Positions 11,553 to 22,371 of a DNA stretch of 64,000 bases are shown one piece after another. Position numbers and translations under genes: made by a program. Origin of the DNA: Sclerotiophoma versabilis. Taxonomy: Eukaryota; Ascomycota; Dothideomycetes; Pleosporales; Didymellaceae. Location of the stretch: NCBI GenBank assembly GCA_012274445.1, contig JAAROD010000087.1, positions 124,001 through 188,000 of the forward strand, written 5' to 3'. How positions within the stretch are numbered: the first letter of the stretch is position 1; every line of letters starts with the position of its first letter. Under the pieces are notes generated by a model. That model was not told where the DNA came from and ran no database searches. It worked only from the letters and a program-made list of their open reading frames with translations.

Positions 11553-14310
11553 ATGAGCTCAGATCAATCTTGCGCCTTCGCCGGCTCGAGAATCCAGAAA
11601 AATAACAAGTGCTCTTACGATTCACAATTGAAGCACCATATCGAAACTTTCAGCGACGATATCAACAAGTGTTTCAACATCGACAAAGTCTATAACACTA
11701 CACTCACAGTTGCTCGGTTCAACGACGAAACACTCACTTGTCAAGAAGGTATCGAAACTCTTCTTTCGCCGGGTCTGCATACACCTCAGGACTCAAATCC
11801 TGGCACTTCTTTCGTAGTTTCGCCAACTTCTAGTCCGTTAACTCCGCGCTCACACACTTTTACGTGGGAATCGCCGCAAACACCGTTGCGACCATCACAC
11901 CATGCCGGATTTGGCTTCTCTACTCCATTGACACCACCTACAACTTTGGAAGGCGTGCTAAAGACTAGTTCCTTCGCTGATAAGTTCACACAAATGATGC
12001 CTTCTCCTGTGTGTGCTGCTGGAGACGACAAAAGCAATGCTACGGAGCAGACCCAAGACGTGAAGAGTTTCCCTTCCAAAATCCGTACTCTCCTGACAAC
12101 ACACAAGCCTCGTAAGTTGCAGCATACAGACGCTTCGAAATATTCACTGACACTGAACCTAGATACTAGAAACGATTTCCATGAATCCTCGGACAATTTG
12201 ATACAAGTTCCGATTGTGACCTTGAAACGGGAACAGAATGACATTGGCGATAGCGATGGTGAAGAGTATCCAACCGGTTTCAATCCTATTGCCAATCCGG
12301 CAATCAGGCCTGTTGTCTCGATAGCTGATGGAGAATATCCTGAGTTTTCTGTAACCTTCACACAGAAAAACTTAAACCGACATGATGTCAGCGATTATGG
12401 TTCGCCCTCGGCGACCACTCTTGGAACCAAAGAGATAGGATATGTGCAGGAAGGCGAATCTACGGAAGATTGCTCTCCGTTACTGCCTCTCCCCAAGTTG
12501 CAATTCAACTACCAAAGTCGTGGGTCACACTCTAACCCAGTTTTGAAACTGTACTAACGCCATAATTCAAGTGACCAACAAGAGTGCTCTGCATCCTCCA
12601 ATGGCTTTCAACATTAAGCCTTTCGTTGGCCCGTTCTCAGATCTCGGACCGAGTCTCGACATTACAAGCTTCCAAAAGCGGGATAGTCCTGTAGTAATGC
12701 TGCACATCGGGACAAAGGGTATCAACTCGCAACCTGGAGCTGGAAACTCCAAGAAATCCCAGAAAGTGGTGCAGGCGGCCAACAAGCTCAGGAAAGTATT
12801 GGAGCATATCTTGCCTTTTGACATACATACGAGACTGAATGACAACCTGAATGGATGTGTGGCCACCGAAGTGGCGATGGTGGCACCCTGTTCCAGGGAA
12901 CGTCAAGGTCGTCGAAACGTCATCAACGCCTCCCTGGAAGCTATACGGACATGTATCGACAGCTCTGATTACTTCGCGCTTCCGGGTCACATCGAGAAGC
13001 TTGTTGCACTTGTGACATGCTCGCGTCACCGAGATGTGGCACTGTCTGAGGAAGTCGCTCAGCCACGAATGAAGACGCTACGGAACCTGATCGCCAACCT
13101 TACCCAAAATCCGGAAGAGATCGTTGTGACGTTTGGAAAATGGCTTCAAGCAATTTCCAATGGTGCTCCTACTCTACTACTGGGATCTCTTGATTCAACT
13201 CTTCGAACGACGTGGACTGCCAGCTTGTCTATGCTCTTGAATCATATCATGCCTGTAGAGATGCAGAAGCGAGTGGATGAGAAACCAGCTCGTTGCGTTG
13301 TGATTGGTTGCAAGGAGCCGCATTCAATACAAAGTGGCGGCCCCAAAGAGAAGCGCTGCGTTATCGATGGAAAGATCGAAATCATCACACAGTGTGTCAA
13401 AGAATTGACTTATGTCAATCTACCTGTTCATTTCGAAAGCCTCGTGCAGGCCGTTATGTGCCAGAGCCATCGTGTTATTGCGAACTCAAACATCAAGATG
13501 TTGGACGCAATCGTCCCCAACCTAGCTCATCTCTCAGACCAGTATTACTTTGTTTTTAAAGCTTGGATCAGCGCCATTGCAAAGTGCGACCTGCCGACAT
13601 TTCCTCAAGCCATAACAGCTCCTACATCCTCAGCAAGTGGACCTGCTACAGCATTACTCACGACTGGCATTTCAAAGGTTGATTTTAGGAGCACTGCAAG
13701 CCCTCATTTCTCAAAGTTTGCGCCCTATCAGGCGGAGTTCAGTAGCGACCTTGCAATTCTTGAAGCGCTACGATCGAAGGCCCTCAAACCTCTCACAAAA
13801 GATGAAATGACAAATGGCTTCATCTACATTTTTTGGGACCAAATAAACTTTGGTAAGGTCAAAATTGGTAAAACCGTCAATCTGGAGAGGCGACTTAAAG
13901 AGTGGGATCGTCAATGCAAGATCAAACACCACTACCACCAATCTTCACAGACCGGGAAACTTGCCGAGATACCACATGTCAAGCGTATCGAAAGGCTCAT
14001 GCACATCGAGTTGGTCAACTTCCGCAAGGAGAAAGCGTGCCAGGGGTGCGGCAAAACTCACATTGAGTGGTTTGATGTTAACGAGGCACAAGTTGTAGAG
14101 GTCTTCCAAAAGTGGCACGACTGGATCGTGCAGAAGCCGTATGCACAAGATCATGCAGGAAAGTGGACGATAAGACCTGAAATGCTCGAGACTCTATCTG
14201 AGGTGTGTAAGCCGACCAAATTCTCAGGTGGCAATGGTAAGGAAGCGCGACCTCCTCGCGAACGGGCAAAAGGTATCTTTAAACTTCGAACGACGCAAAG
14301 ATCAAGATAG
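11553..14310 (+). CDS. GIY-YIG / T5orf172-domain protein with duplicated upstream module
   Basis: Modelled as one two-exon gene of about 900 residues: 11553-12516 and 12572-14310. The 55 bp intron has a perfect TACTAAC branch site 13 nt before the CAAG acceptor; the donor GTCGTG is weak but is the only GT in the final 80 bp with the right phase. The second open frame has no ATG until 12601, which also supports joining. Residues 1-320 are Ser/Thr/Pro-rich and look disordered. Two similar ~125-residue modules follow (about 12780-13160 and 13220-13580). The C-terminal domain has GFIYIF, VKIGKTVNLERRLKEW, a CQGCGKTHIEWF segment and a conserved helix, the T5orf172 (PF10544, Mug113-like) version of the GIY-YIG fold. 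GIY-YIG domains are often nucleases, but function in fungi is not established. The alternative is two separate genes. Confidence 0.75.
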
Positions 14311-14435
14311 ACGCGTACATACAAGGCTATTCGTTGAGAAAATATTGCATGCCTATTTTGACTTACTATTTCGATTGTTGCGGACCTGCAGCACATTTTA
14401 CTCCTACCAAATTGTACCTGTGTGACGTAGGGTGC

Positions 14436-15190
14436 TCAAACCACAATGCCAGCATTTCCAACTCTGATGTCGAATGACGCATCCTGGAAGAGTCTTCGCA
14501 AATACATCACATCGTCACGTGCGATTAGCACCTCATAAAGCAGGTATTCTAGGCTTATACTGGTGTGGTGTTGAGCGTAGGCGTTTGCCCCGACGACAGG
14601 TAAGTTGGTAAGAATTTCATCAATGGCATCGCCCAGACCCTGTTCATCCACATCAGTCAAACCGCCTTCGAAGCTAATTACTTTAACACCGCTATATCCT
14701 GTAACTTGCGCGTTCTCGAGCATGTTCAAACCTGATTCTGTATTTGTGATAGCAATGGTAAAACCAAAGTGAGTTGTTCACGACAAGAACTGTAAGAACA
14801 TATCGACATGACCGATCAGCAACCAGTCAATCTCGAGAAGAAGTGGTAACTCGAGTTGCTGTCTATTGAGGAAGACCAGTATCACCTGTGCTGGCCGGGT
14901 CTTGAAGTGGTTGCCCATGAATATAAGCCCGGCTTTTTACTAGCTGCATTCTTCCAAGTGCAAGGAGCCATCGTTTCGAAGCTGGTAAAACTGTTGATCT
15001 CACGATGACCGAACTCAAAGCTAGTCGCAATTGCTGGCTGGAAACTGAGTTGGTCTGGTGCAAAGGCGCGTTCTCCAGCAACAAGTATTATGTCATCAGG
15101 CCATTTGATGCACCCACCGTGAGCATCTGGCATACTGGAAGGCGAGAATAATCCCATGGACTCGACATTCGAAGAAAAGGCGTGTAACAA
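14436..15190 (-). pseudogene. Protein-arginine deiminase (PAD family) pseudogene
   Basis: Conceptual translation on the minus strand shows a PAD C-terminal domain broken in several places. In one frame (15190 to ~14940) there is INSFTSFETMAPCTW, resembling the PAD segment before the substrate loop. After a frameshift near the A5 run at about 14935-14940, a second frame reads MGNHFKTRPAQ, then LEIDWLLIGHVDMFLQFLS, the PAD signature in which GHVDEF carries catalytic His and Asp; here Glu is Met. A TGA at 14780-14778 interrupts it, and the same frame then continues with FGFTIAITNTESGLNML and IARDDVMYL-LFQDASF before a stop at 14436. The catalytic Cys region is absent. Extracellular or cytosolic arginine deimination is therefore lost. 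The frame at 15226-15654 may be the decayed N-terminal part. Confidence 0.72.
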
Positions 15191-15225
15191 CAGTTACCCG
15201 TTGAGCTATGCTCACACCTTCGAGA

Positions 15226-15654
15226 TCAAGCATAGATACTGTATCGCGCCCTCTGAAATATTTCCTGCTGAGCAACTGTAGCCGCAGAAACCATGCTGCA
15301 CATGGCTAGCTTTTGAATTGTGTCACCCAAGAGCCAGGTCTTGTTTCGGCTATGTGGTACGCCTTGTGCTAATCTTTTACGAGTGACTCCTGATCGCTGC
15401 GAGACTACATCCGACTCCCTTCGCTCGGTGAGCCACTTCACTCGGTTAGTTAAGGTAATGGGGCTATCAGTACGCGATACGATGACTTTCACATGGATAC
15501 CTACGTCACGAGGGCCGGTTTGTAAGCTTCGATCTGAGATGGACGGGCTGCACAACTTGCGCACTGGAGTATGAAATTGCAGGGTCGTTGGTCTTGTAGC
15601 CGAGCTGGTTGTGTATTGAGAGTTAACGAGTGGAATTTTGAATACCCATTCCAC
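15226..15654 (-). pseudogene. Possible N-terminal remnant of the deiminase pseudogene
   Basis: An open frame of 142 codons lying directly upstream of the PAD-like remnant on the same strand. A short stretch (SAATVAQQEIFQRAR) resembles the SAQ-x-R segment of PAD proteins, but the rest is not recognisable. No splice junction joins it cleanly to the 15190-14436 part. It could instead be a chance open frame. Confidence 0.3.
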
Positions 15655-15776
15655 ACAATTGCCCAGACCAACAATGACAAAGGCTCCTGGGGCAACAATG
15701 TATCCTCCGTGTCTTCATTATGACGGTCTATCCCATCTGCTCGACCACGTGTATGTATACTACAGGCCTCTCTTAT

Positions 15777-17750
15777 TCATTGCCTCCATTCAGATACGCT
15801 TTTCGCCGCCTGCGGCCTGCGCAGTGGGTGTGCTTCAGTATTACTACTCGTCGTTAGCTTCACCTCATCTTGTCTTCCACACTCTAAAATGTCAGGGTTC
15901 AAGACTTACAAAACAAATTCATCCAGACTCATCAACTCCGGCTCACTGAAGATCAGATAGAAGTACTTTAGCGTCTCAGCCATCCAAAAGCTCTCACACT
16001 GATCCAATTTCTGACTTGCGTGGTCTACAGGTAAAGTGACGTCCGCGATTGCAGAGTGCGCAATAGAGGTGATGGTCGCGTTGTTAATTGCAGAAAACAT
16101 GCGCCATGCGGAGTCTGCGAGTGTGGGGTCGCCGGTTATGCGGTAGAGAACGAAGATGGATTCGATTGCCTCCGGTCTGTACGCCAGGTTTGTCAGTACA
16201 TACTTTCAGGTTTACGTGGCAGGGTGTACGCACCGTAACAAGTACCGACGGTCGCTGATTCGGGCGAACCCGGGGGGCAGACCGTCTTCCTTGATGATGT
16301 CTGCGGCGTCTAACTGTCTTGCGTACTCATCGAATCCCGCCAGTTTGACAGCTTCGTTCCACTTTTCTGTGCGCCACTTACAGTCCTCTTCCCCGTAGCA
16401 CGGTATGAGAGTGAACTGTTCAGGCATGATGCCCGTGGGCATGCTGTCATACGCCCATATGCATCCGTCAACCAGCTTTCTTGCTACATCCAGTTCTTCC
16501 GTCCGGTTGAAAATCTTGGCCGCGAGCCCGACCATGCCGCCCGTAAAACAAGCGAGGTGCTGGCCCTGAGGATCCAGTTTCGTCCTGCCCGTTGCACCAC
16601 TGATGTGTGCGGAGCCGGACATCAGGATGTCGGCATTCTGCGGGTTGAATGGACGGAAGAAAAGGTGCTGTTTCGCTTCGCGGATGGCGTTGGAGTAGAG
16701 GTTGCGGTATTGGGGGTCGAGGCCGTTGAGAAGCAGGTGTTGTTTCGGGAGGTACTCGTATAACGAGTCGGACATTCCGCCCATTGTGAAATGCTTGTCT
16801 TGTGAGAAATCTTCGCGTGCGGGGCTGATGCGAACGGGGAAAAGACCGGGTATCTGGGTGCGGTCTTGGTGTTTGGATAACAGGGCGGTTATGCGAGCTA
16901 CAGCATCGTAATACTTTGCATCGCCTGTGAGCTGTGTGAGACGTGTGAACTCGAGAGTCAATGAGCCCAACTCGGCACTAAGTCCTTGTCCATCGGCTTC
17001 TTGATACATGCGTAGAGCAGCGCTACGATGGATTAGCAAAGTTCAGCATTGCACGGGTAAAACGCACTTTGCCCAGTTCCAGTGCCCAATGGGCATGCGA
17101 TTTGGGGTATCGAAAGCTGCATACAACATGTCTCCCAACTCCGTTGCTTTGTCAAGGAGGACACGGTGCTTTGCTTCGCTTACATCGTAAGCGCTCAGCA
17201 ATCCGCCCAAATATCGTATTGTTGTCTCAAACACATTTAGATGAGGAATAGCACTCGTAGTAAAGTCAATGCCCTTTACAGCCTTGACCGCCGCTTCAAA
17301 CTCCTCGTCCAAGCCCATGATAGCCAATGTATCCAGAGTGTCGACCAGCGTTGCACCACGCTGCCCAAACCCGTTTGTGAAGCCTCCCGTGACCGGAGTC
17401 ACTTCATCCTGCAACCATGCGTGCTTCTTGTATCCATTCCAGGAGTGCAAGAAGGCTTTTTTCACAGCAGTCTGCCTATGGAGCCTTTCTGCCTTATTGT
17501 GCTGTGTCTCGACGCCGAACTCATGTTGTAGGCGGGGTATGGCGGGGGGCGTGCCTGCTGGCAAAGGGATCGTCGAGGCTACTGTGTATTTGGGAGGTAT
17601 GTCTTTCCACCGTACAGGTCCTTCGACTCGAGTCGAGGATGTGGCGGTCGGTAAGGGAAACCCAGGACTAAGCGTGAGCTGGCGAAAGGCAAGATAAAGA
17701 AGGGTGGTAGAGATGCATAAGACTGCAATGCGTCGTATTAAAGGGCTCAT
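15777..17750 (-). CDS. Class I alpha-1,2-mannosidase (GH47)
   Basis: Trims mannose from N-glycans in the ER or Golgi. Exons 17750-17068, 17022-16234, 16176-15910 and 15843-15777 join in frame to give about 601 residues. An N-terminal basic patch followed by a hydrophobic anchor (residues ~7-24) makes it a type II membrane protein. GH47 hallmarks: GWNGYKKHAW-like start of the catalytic domain (here SWNGYKKHAW), DTLDTLAIMGL, the catalytic-region motif NVFETTIRYLGG, HLACFTGGM, RPEAIESIFVLYRITGD, and the terminal FNTEAHPLRRP. The last exon is only 67 nt and restores the conserved NTEAHP end, which carries the Ca-binding Thr in this family. Whether it is the ER (Mns1-like) or Golgi form is undecided. 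Confidence 0.92.
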
Positions 17751-18202
17751 AGCGGCCAGTATAGAAGTCTAAGGTATCCAAACCATCTGCGACCGAAAGA
17801 AGGAGCGGAGTAAAATCCAGGAAAATAGATAGGAGACCTCGAGGATCGATGCAATCTAGTTTCGAACAGCTGCTCAATTGGTCGTGACTAGTGGACGAAG
17901 AGGCAAAGGGAGCGATAGCAAAAGCAAACAGGAAAGTCCAAAGCAGTAATACTGCAACAACTAGAGGCGCTCGTCGACAACGAGAAGGGGCAGCACGCCC
18001 CCATAGCGGGCCATGGATGCTCAGACATCCCAGAGTGGAGTACTTGGCTGATCTAAGATCTTTATTGACGCGTCGTCACTACAGGGTCAGCTCGGTTACC
18101 TCTAACACTAGCAGGGGTAGCTTGCGGTCGATCCGAGCCGTCACCCAACGCGTTGGAGGTCTCACATGTGCAAGGCTGCGTAGTTACAGTTGAGCCGCAA
18201 CA
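17751..18202. promoter_or_regulatory. Divergent promoter region, GH47 mannosidase / MED20
   Basis: 452 bp between divergent starts. No coding sequence or obvious repeat is visible; both promoters should lie here. Confidence 0.4.
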
Positions 18203-19041
18203 ATGAAGTATAGTGGGTAAGTTGTGCATGACCAACCTACTAGAATATCTTACGCAGCGAATAATGCTAAAATACCACCCACAGGCTCTACTTCATCCCA
18301 ACCCCCTCTGCGCAACTAGCCGACTCCTCCACCACCGCATCCACCTTAATATCCTCCCTCGAAACGCACTTCCACACCCTCACTCGCAGTACTCCTTGGA
18401 CCCTGACCTATCGTCTCTTCCGGGATACTCCTCCGCGCTCCTCCTCCTCAGACAACCCCTCTGCTGACCCCGCACCCTTCGCGCACACATACCAGCACTT
18501 CCTCACGCACACCTCGCTCAGCCAGGAGCGGTGCTTTATACACATCTCTCCACCAGCAAGCACCAACAGATGGGCTGAGAGTGTAGCAGCGATACCGGCC
18601 AACCAGTCAGATGCGCAGGCACTGTTGTTGAGGAATCAGTTAGCCGCGCTATGGACTGCAAGACACATGCTGAGCGTGCAGAATGGAACTACGTATGCCG
18701 GCGGCTTATTTACTGTGCAAATCGGCGAGATTCGGGCGCTGAGGGAGGGGCATGGTGGCGGCGTGAGTAGTCCGGGGGTGGTCGTGTGTATTAGCACGGT
18801 CGCCGGTGGGGAAGACGACGATGTAATGTTGAACGGTGTTCAGAACGGCGCTAGGGAGGAGGTGGACTTGGAGTATGCACAGGCTACGATACGAGAGTTC
18901 TGGGGAAAGATCAAGCAGGGCCGGGATCTGGGTAGGGCTGAGGCGAGGGAGGTGTTCATGTTGGTGAAACAGGATGCGAGGGGTGGGGACAGAGATGCTG
19001 TGGTGAGAATGTGGTGTGAGATTTTGAGGCTAAGGGGGTAA
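18203..19041 (+). CDS. MED20: Mediator complex subunit 20
   Basis: Head-module subunit of Mediator (Srb2/Med20), linking regulators to RNA polymerase II. Exon 1 is only 14 nt (18203-18216, ATG AAG TAT AGT GG) and exon 2 is 18285-19041; the junction has a GTAAGT donor and ACAG acceptor. The start MKYSGLYFIPTPS matches the Med20 N-terminus with its conserved GLYFIP-type strand. The second half has RHMLSVQNGTTYAGGLFTVQIGEIRALREG, split here as LSVQNGTTY and FTVQIGEIR, and the final helix IREFWGKI. About 256 residues, normal for fungal Med20. The lower-complexity middle (SSSSDNPSADP) is variable in the family. Confidence 0.87.
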
Positions 19042-19731
19042 ACGGTTCAGTGGACCGGTAGAAAAACGCCACGTTTGCGAAATATCTGTGGGTAATCGGC
19101 GACGGCTGGCTTTTAGGCTGAGAGCGAGTGCTTGTTGCTGGCAGACTCAACCCCCTTACGCGGTCCTTCTATGTGGAGTCCGTTGTTTATGGTTGAGGAG
19201 AATGAGGTATGGCCTGGGTATGGCTATAAACCGATTCGAGTGCTTGTCGAGTGCGGCGGAGACCATTGGCAACAAGGTGAAAAGTTCTTGGCTGCATGAG
19301 GAGGCCTGAAAACGAACAATGTGGAAAACGAGGCAAGCACAGTGTAAGATATCCAGGTATCAATACCACGAAGAGACGCAGGGGAAATAAATCATTAAAG
19401 AGTGACAGCATATCATTCGCCTGCTATGGCTTACTCAAACGCCTCCGCCCATAAGCTGCTTTGACAGACCCATTAGTACATCATCCCCTCTCTAAGATCC
19501 CTACAGGTATCTAAACTACAACAGATGAAAGAGCGACAAAAGATGCAAATTAAGGGTGTAACAAAGCGAGGTTCAGATTACAACAATTTACTCGACATCA
19601 GATCAGATCGAATCCATACGTATGACGCCTTCCATTCCCTAGGTCAAAATGCAAAGAAAGGGGATATAAGAGAAGATGTAAAGGTTTATCCAAAAGTTCG
19701 GTCAACCTAGTTTTACTTGTGCCTCCAGCGT
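19042..19731. other. Convergent intergenic region, MED20 / MRN1
   Basis: 690 bp between two convergent genes, so it should hold only 3' untranslated sequence and terminators. I see no coding sequence or RNA gene. Confidence 0.4.
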
Positions 19732-22371
19732 TTACTGGGCGCCAACCTCTTCCTCAGCCCATCCATTCAGACCGCTGTCACCCTGGATAGCTAGGCCGTA
19801 ACCACCGTTGCCACTGCCGAAGCCACCGATGCCAGAGCTCAAACTACCAAACGAATTTTGCTGCGTCGCTTGGCTTGTTAAGGGCTGGTTGAAGGGGCCC
19901 TGGGTGAAGACCGGCAGGCTCACGGCGCGAGAGTGCTGGGCACGGGCATTGAGGTTGGAAGGAGCCAGAAGACCGCCCACAGTGGTAGCACCAGTGCTGC
20001 CACCGTTCGATGTGCCGTTGATGAGGCTGAAGCTCGAAGTGCTGTTGTGCGATGTGTGCGAGTGGTGAGGCTGGGATGTCGTGTTCAAGTCAGCACCGTA
20101 GAAAGCAGCTTGAGGCGACTGGTACGACTGCTGTTGCTGCTGTTGGCTCTGCTGCTGTTGTTGCTGGAGGCTGGCCTCAGCCTGCTGCTGTTGCTGTTGC
20201 TGAGCCTGGAGGTACATCATCAACGGATTGTTGTTACCAGTGTTCAAGATGTTGGCTGGAGCAGGTGCCTGGACAGAGGGAAACTGGCCGTTGGTGCTAC
20301 CGCCGGAACCGGGGGCGCCAGAGCCAGTCGGCGAAACAGAGGGACCAACGCTACGGTTGGGCTGTAAGCCGTTGATGGGCGAGGGTGACTGCAGGCCATC
20401 GCTACCAGCTTGCTGAGCCTGAGCCTGGTTGTTCATCTGGCGAGGGGGGTTGCCGCAGCGATCCTTGCCGAAGTTGACCTTGAATCGCTTGTACTCCTCG
20501 CGGCCACGGATAGCTTCGATGGCCTTGATGGCGTTGGCGATGTTAGTGAAGTTGACGAAAGCGCAGCTTTTCTCGCGCAGTGTGTTCACGAGCTCAATTT
20601 CACCGTACTCTGAGAAGTCTTGCCTGAGACGGTCCTCAGTCCAGGACTCGTCCAGGTTGCCGATGTAGACATTACGCGAGGCGCCACCACTGACAGCCAA
20701 AGCAATCGCAGGTGGCAGCGCACCAGAGTGCTTGCCCCAACCAATCTTCAGACGGCGGTTGTGGATCATCAGACCCTGAAGGTTGCTGAGCGCATAAAAT
20801 GATGCGGCAGAGGTAGGGTCGATAAAGGTCACGAAGCAGATGTGCTTGTCGGGGATGTATCTGATGTGGTGAAGAAGACCGCCGCGAACAACGTTGCAAA
20901 TCTCCTCGATCGTAGTCTCAGGGTGGATATTGCCCAAGTACACAGTACGATTGCCCAGGTTGTTGACACCACCAGCGGATGTCGCAACCGCCGCCGCAGC
21001 CACAGACTGCTGAGCCAGAGCGTTGGAGATCATGTCACGATCAGCACCGTTGAGAACGTGAGCGTAACCGGGAGCAATACCAAGGTACTGCGCAGCATTC
21101 TGCTGTTGAGTCTTAGAGACGTATGCGCATCGGTCCTTGCCATAGTAAACACGGCGAGGTGCTTGCCACTTAGGCTCTTGAGGGAGCTGGGCAACAGCCT
21201 TGATGGCGTTGCCAATCGACAGGAAGTGAACAAATCCAATGGCCTTCTCACGAACGATCTTGACGGTATCAATGGGACCGAACTTGCTGAGATCCTCACG
21301 CAGCTCATCCTCGGAGACATCCTCAGGCAGGTTGCCAAGGTATACGTTTCGGGAAGCCCCTGACTGTTGCACAGCAAGGGCCACCGATGTTGGTACCTGC
21401 GAGGGCTTGCCCCACCCGATCTTGATGTCCTGGCCCCGGATCGACAACTTTTTCAAGATTGCGTCCGAGTGGAAGTGTGTAGCGGAGCTGCTGTCGAGGA
21501 AAGAGATGAACGCGCAGTTCTTGTCGGGCAAGAGCCTGACAGACTCGATCTGACCACTTCTTACGTGGCCAAGGATCTCCTCGGCAGAAGTCTCAGGGGG
21601 GATATTGCCCAAGTAGACAGTCCTGCTTGTGCCAGATACCAGGCCTGGGGCGATGGGCATAGACGAGCCAAATCCACCAAGACCTTGGTTACCGAAACCA
21701 GAGTATCCAGTAGGCGACTGGGGTCCGTTGAAAAACCCAGGTCCGTGCAGGCTTGTGGGCGAAAGAAGGCTCTGGTACAGTTGGGGTGAGAGGGGCTGCT
21801 GCAAGGGGCTACCCATCTGGTTAGAGTGGTTGTTCTGCTGCGCCTGGTTTTGCCCGGCAAAGTTGCCAAAGCTCTGGAACTGGGGTGAAGCGAAAGCCGA
21901 AGGAGAACCTGGCTGGAAGGGGCTGCCCAGGAGGAGCTGCGAGGGCAACAAAGGGGTAAAATTCATGTCATATCCGGTACCTGGAGTGTGCATGTCGGCA
22001 CCGTTCTGGTTACTCGGGTTCAACCTTCCGGTGTTGATTGACATGTTGTTCGACCTCTCAGGGTGCCTGTCAGCGTAGCCTGGCTGGTTTGTGGCGAAGG
22101 CTCCATGGGAGAAGCCATGATGACCGCCGTTCATGTTGCCGTTCATGTTGCCGTTCATTTGCCGTTGAAAGCTGGTCTGTAAACGAGGTCCAGTGGGTGC
22201 AGAAGAGGTTCCCTCGTGTTGCATTCCAAGCAGATGCGGTGGCAGACTGAAGCTGTCCCGCGGGTTGTGAGATAGTACAGCCGTGGTGAACGTTGTATTA
22301 CTGCGTCCAGGACTCAATGGACCGGACGGCGAAATATGTATTGCTGAAGGTGGACGTGCAACCGGTTGCAA
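19732..22371 (-). CDS. MRN1: RNA-binding protein with four RRMs, Mrn1/Nrd1-like
   Basis: Resembles S. cerevisiae Mrn1 and S. pombe Nrd1, mRNA-binding proteins. Four RRMs are visible at about residues 250-320, 338-412, 470-545 and 565-640, each with paired RNP signatures such as TVYLGNIPPE/CAFISFLD, NVYLGNLPED/IGFVHFLS, TVYLGNIHPE/ICFVTFID and NVYIGNLDES/CAFVNFTN. RRM1 and RRM3 share an IKIGWGK-type end, RRM2 and RRM4 a GKDRC end. The N-terminal 240 residues are Asn/Gly/Ser/Pro-rich with an (MNGN) repeat; the C-terminus has three Gln runs. The open frame begins at a TTG; the first in-frame ATG is near 22224, and a TGA lies just upstream of the frame, so the true start may use an unseen upstream exon joined at a CATCAG acceptor near 22405. 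Confidence 0.85.
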   Translation of the reverse strand: MQPVARPPSAIHISPSGPLSPGRSNTTFTTAVLSHNPRDSFSLPPHLLGMQHEGTSSAPTGPRLQTSFQRQMNGNMNGNMNGGHHGFSHGAFATNQPGYADRHPERSNNMSINTGRLNPSNQNGADMHTPGTGYDMNFTPLLPSQLLLGSPFQPGSPSAFASPQFQSFGNFAGQNQAQQNNHSNQMGSPLQQPLSPQLYQSLLSPTSLHGPGFFNGPQSPTGYSGFGNQGLGGFGSSMPIAPGLVSGTSRTVYLGNIPPETSAEEILGHVRSGQIESVRLLPDKNCAFISFLDSSSATHFHSDAILKKLSIRGQDIKIGWGKPSQVPTSVALAVQQSGASRNVYLGNLPEDVSEDELREDLSKFGPIDTVKIVREKAIGFVHFLSIGNAIKAVAQLPQEPKWQAPRRVYYGKDRCAYVSKTQQQNAAQYLGIAPGYAHVLNGADRDMISNALAQQSVAAAAVATSAGGVNNLGNRTVYLGNIHPETTIEEICNVVRGGLLHHIRYIPDKHICFVTFIDPTSAASFYALSNLQGLMIHNRRLKIGWGKHSGALPPAIALAVSGGASRNVYIGNLDESWTEDRLRQDFSEYGEIELVNTLREKSCAFVNFTNIANAIKAIEAIRGREEYKRFKVNFGKDRCGNPPRQMNNQAQAQQAGSDGLQSPSPINGLQPNRSVGPSVSPTGSGAPGSGGSTNGQFPSVQAPAPANILNTGNNNPLMMYLQAQQQQQQQAEASLQQQQQQSQQQQQQSYQSPQAAFYGADLNTTSQPHHSHTSHNSTSSFSLINGTSNGGSTGATTVGGLLAPSNLNARAQHSRAVSLPVFTQGPFNQPLTSQATQQNSFGSLSSGIGGFGSGNGGYGLAIQGDSGLNGWAEEEVGAQ
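20115..20215 (-). repeat. CAG/CAA repeats encoding polyglutamine in MRN1-like protein
   Basis: Imperfect trinucleotide runs that read as Gln blocks on the minus strand, separated by AEAS and S. Mixed CAG and CAA codons suggest the tract is maintained at the protein level rather than by recent expansion. Confidence 0.8.
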
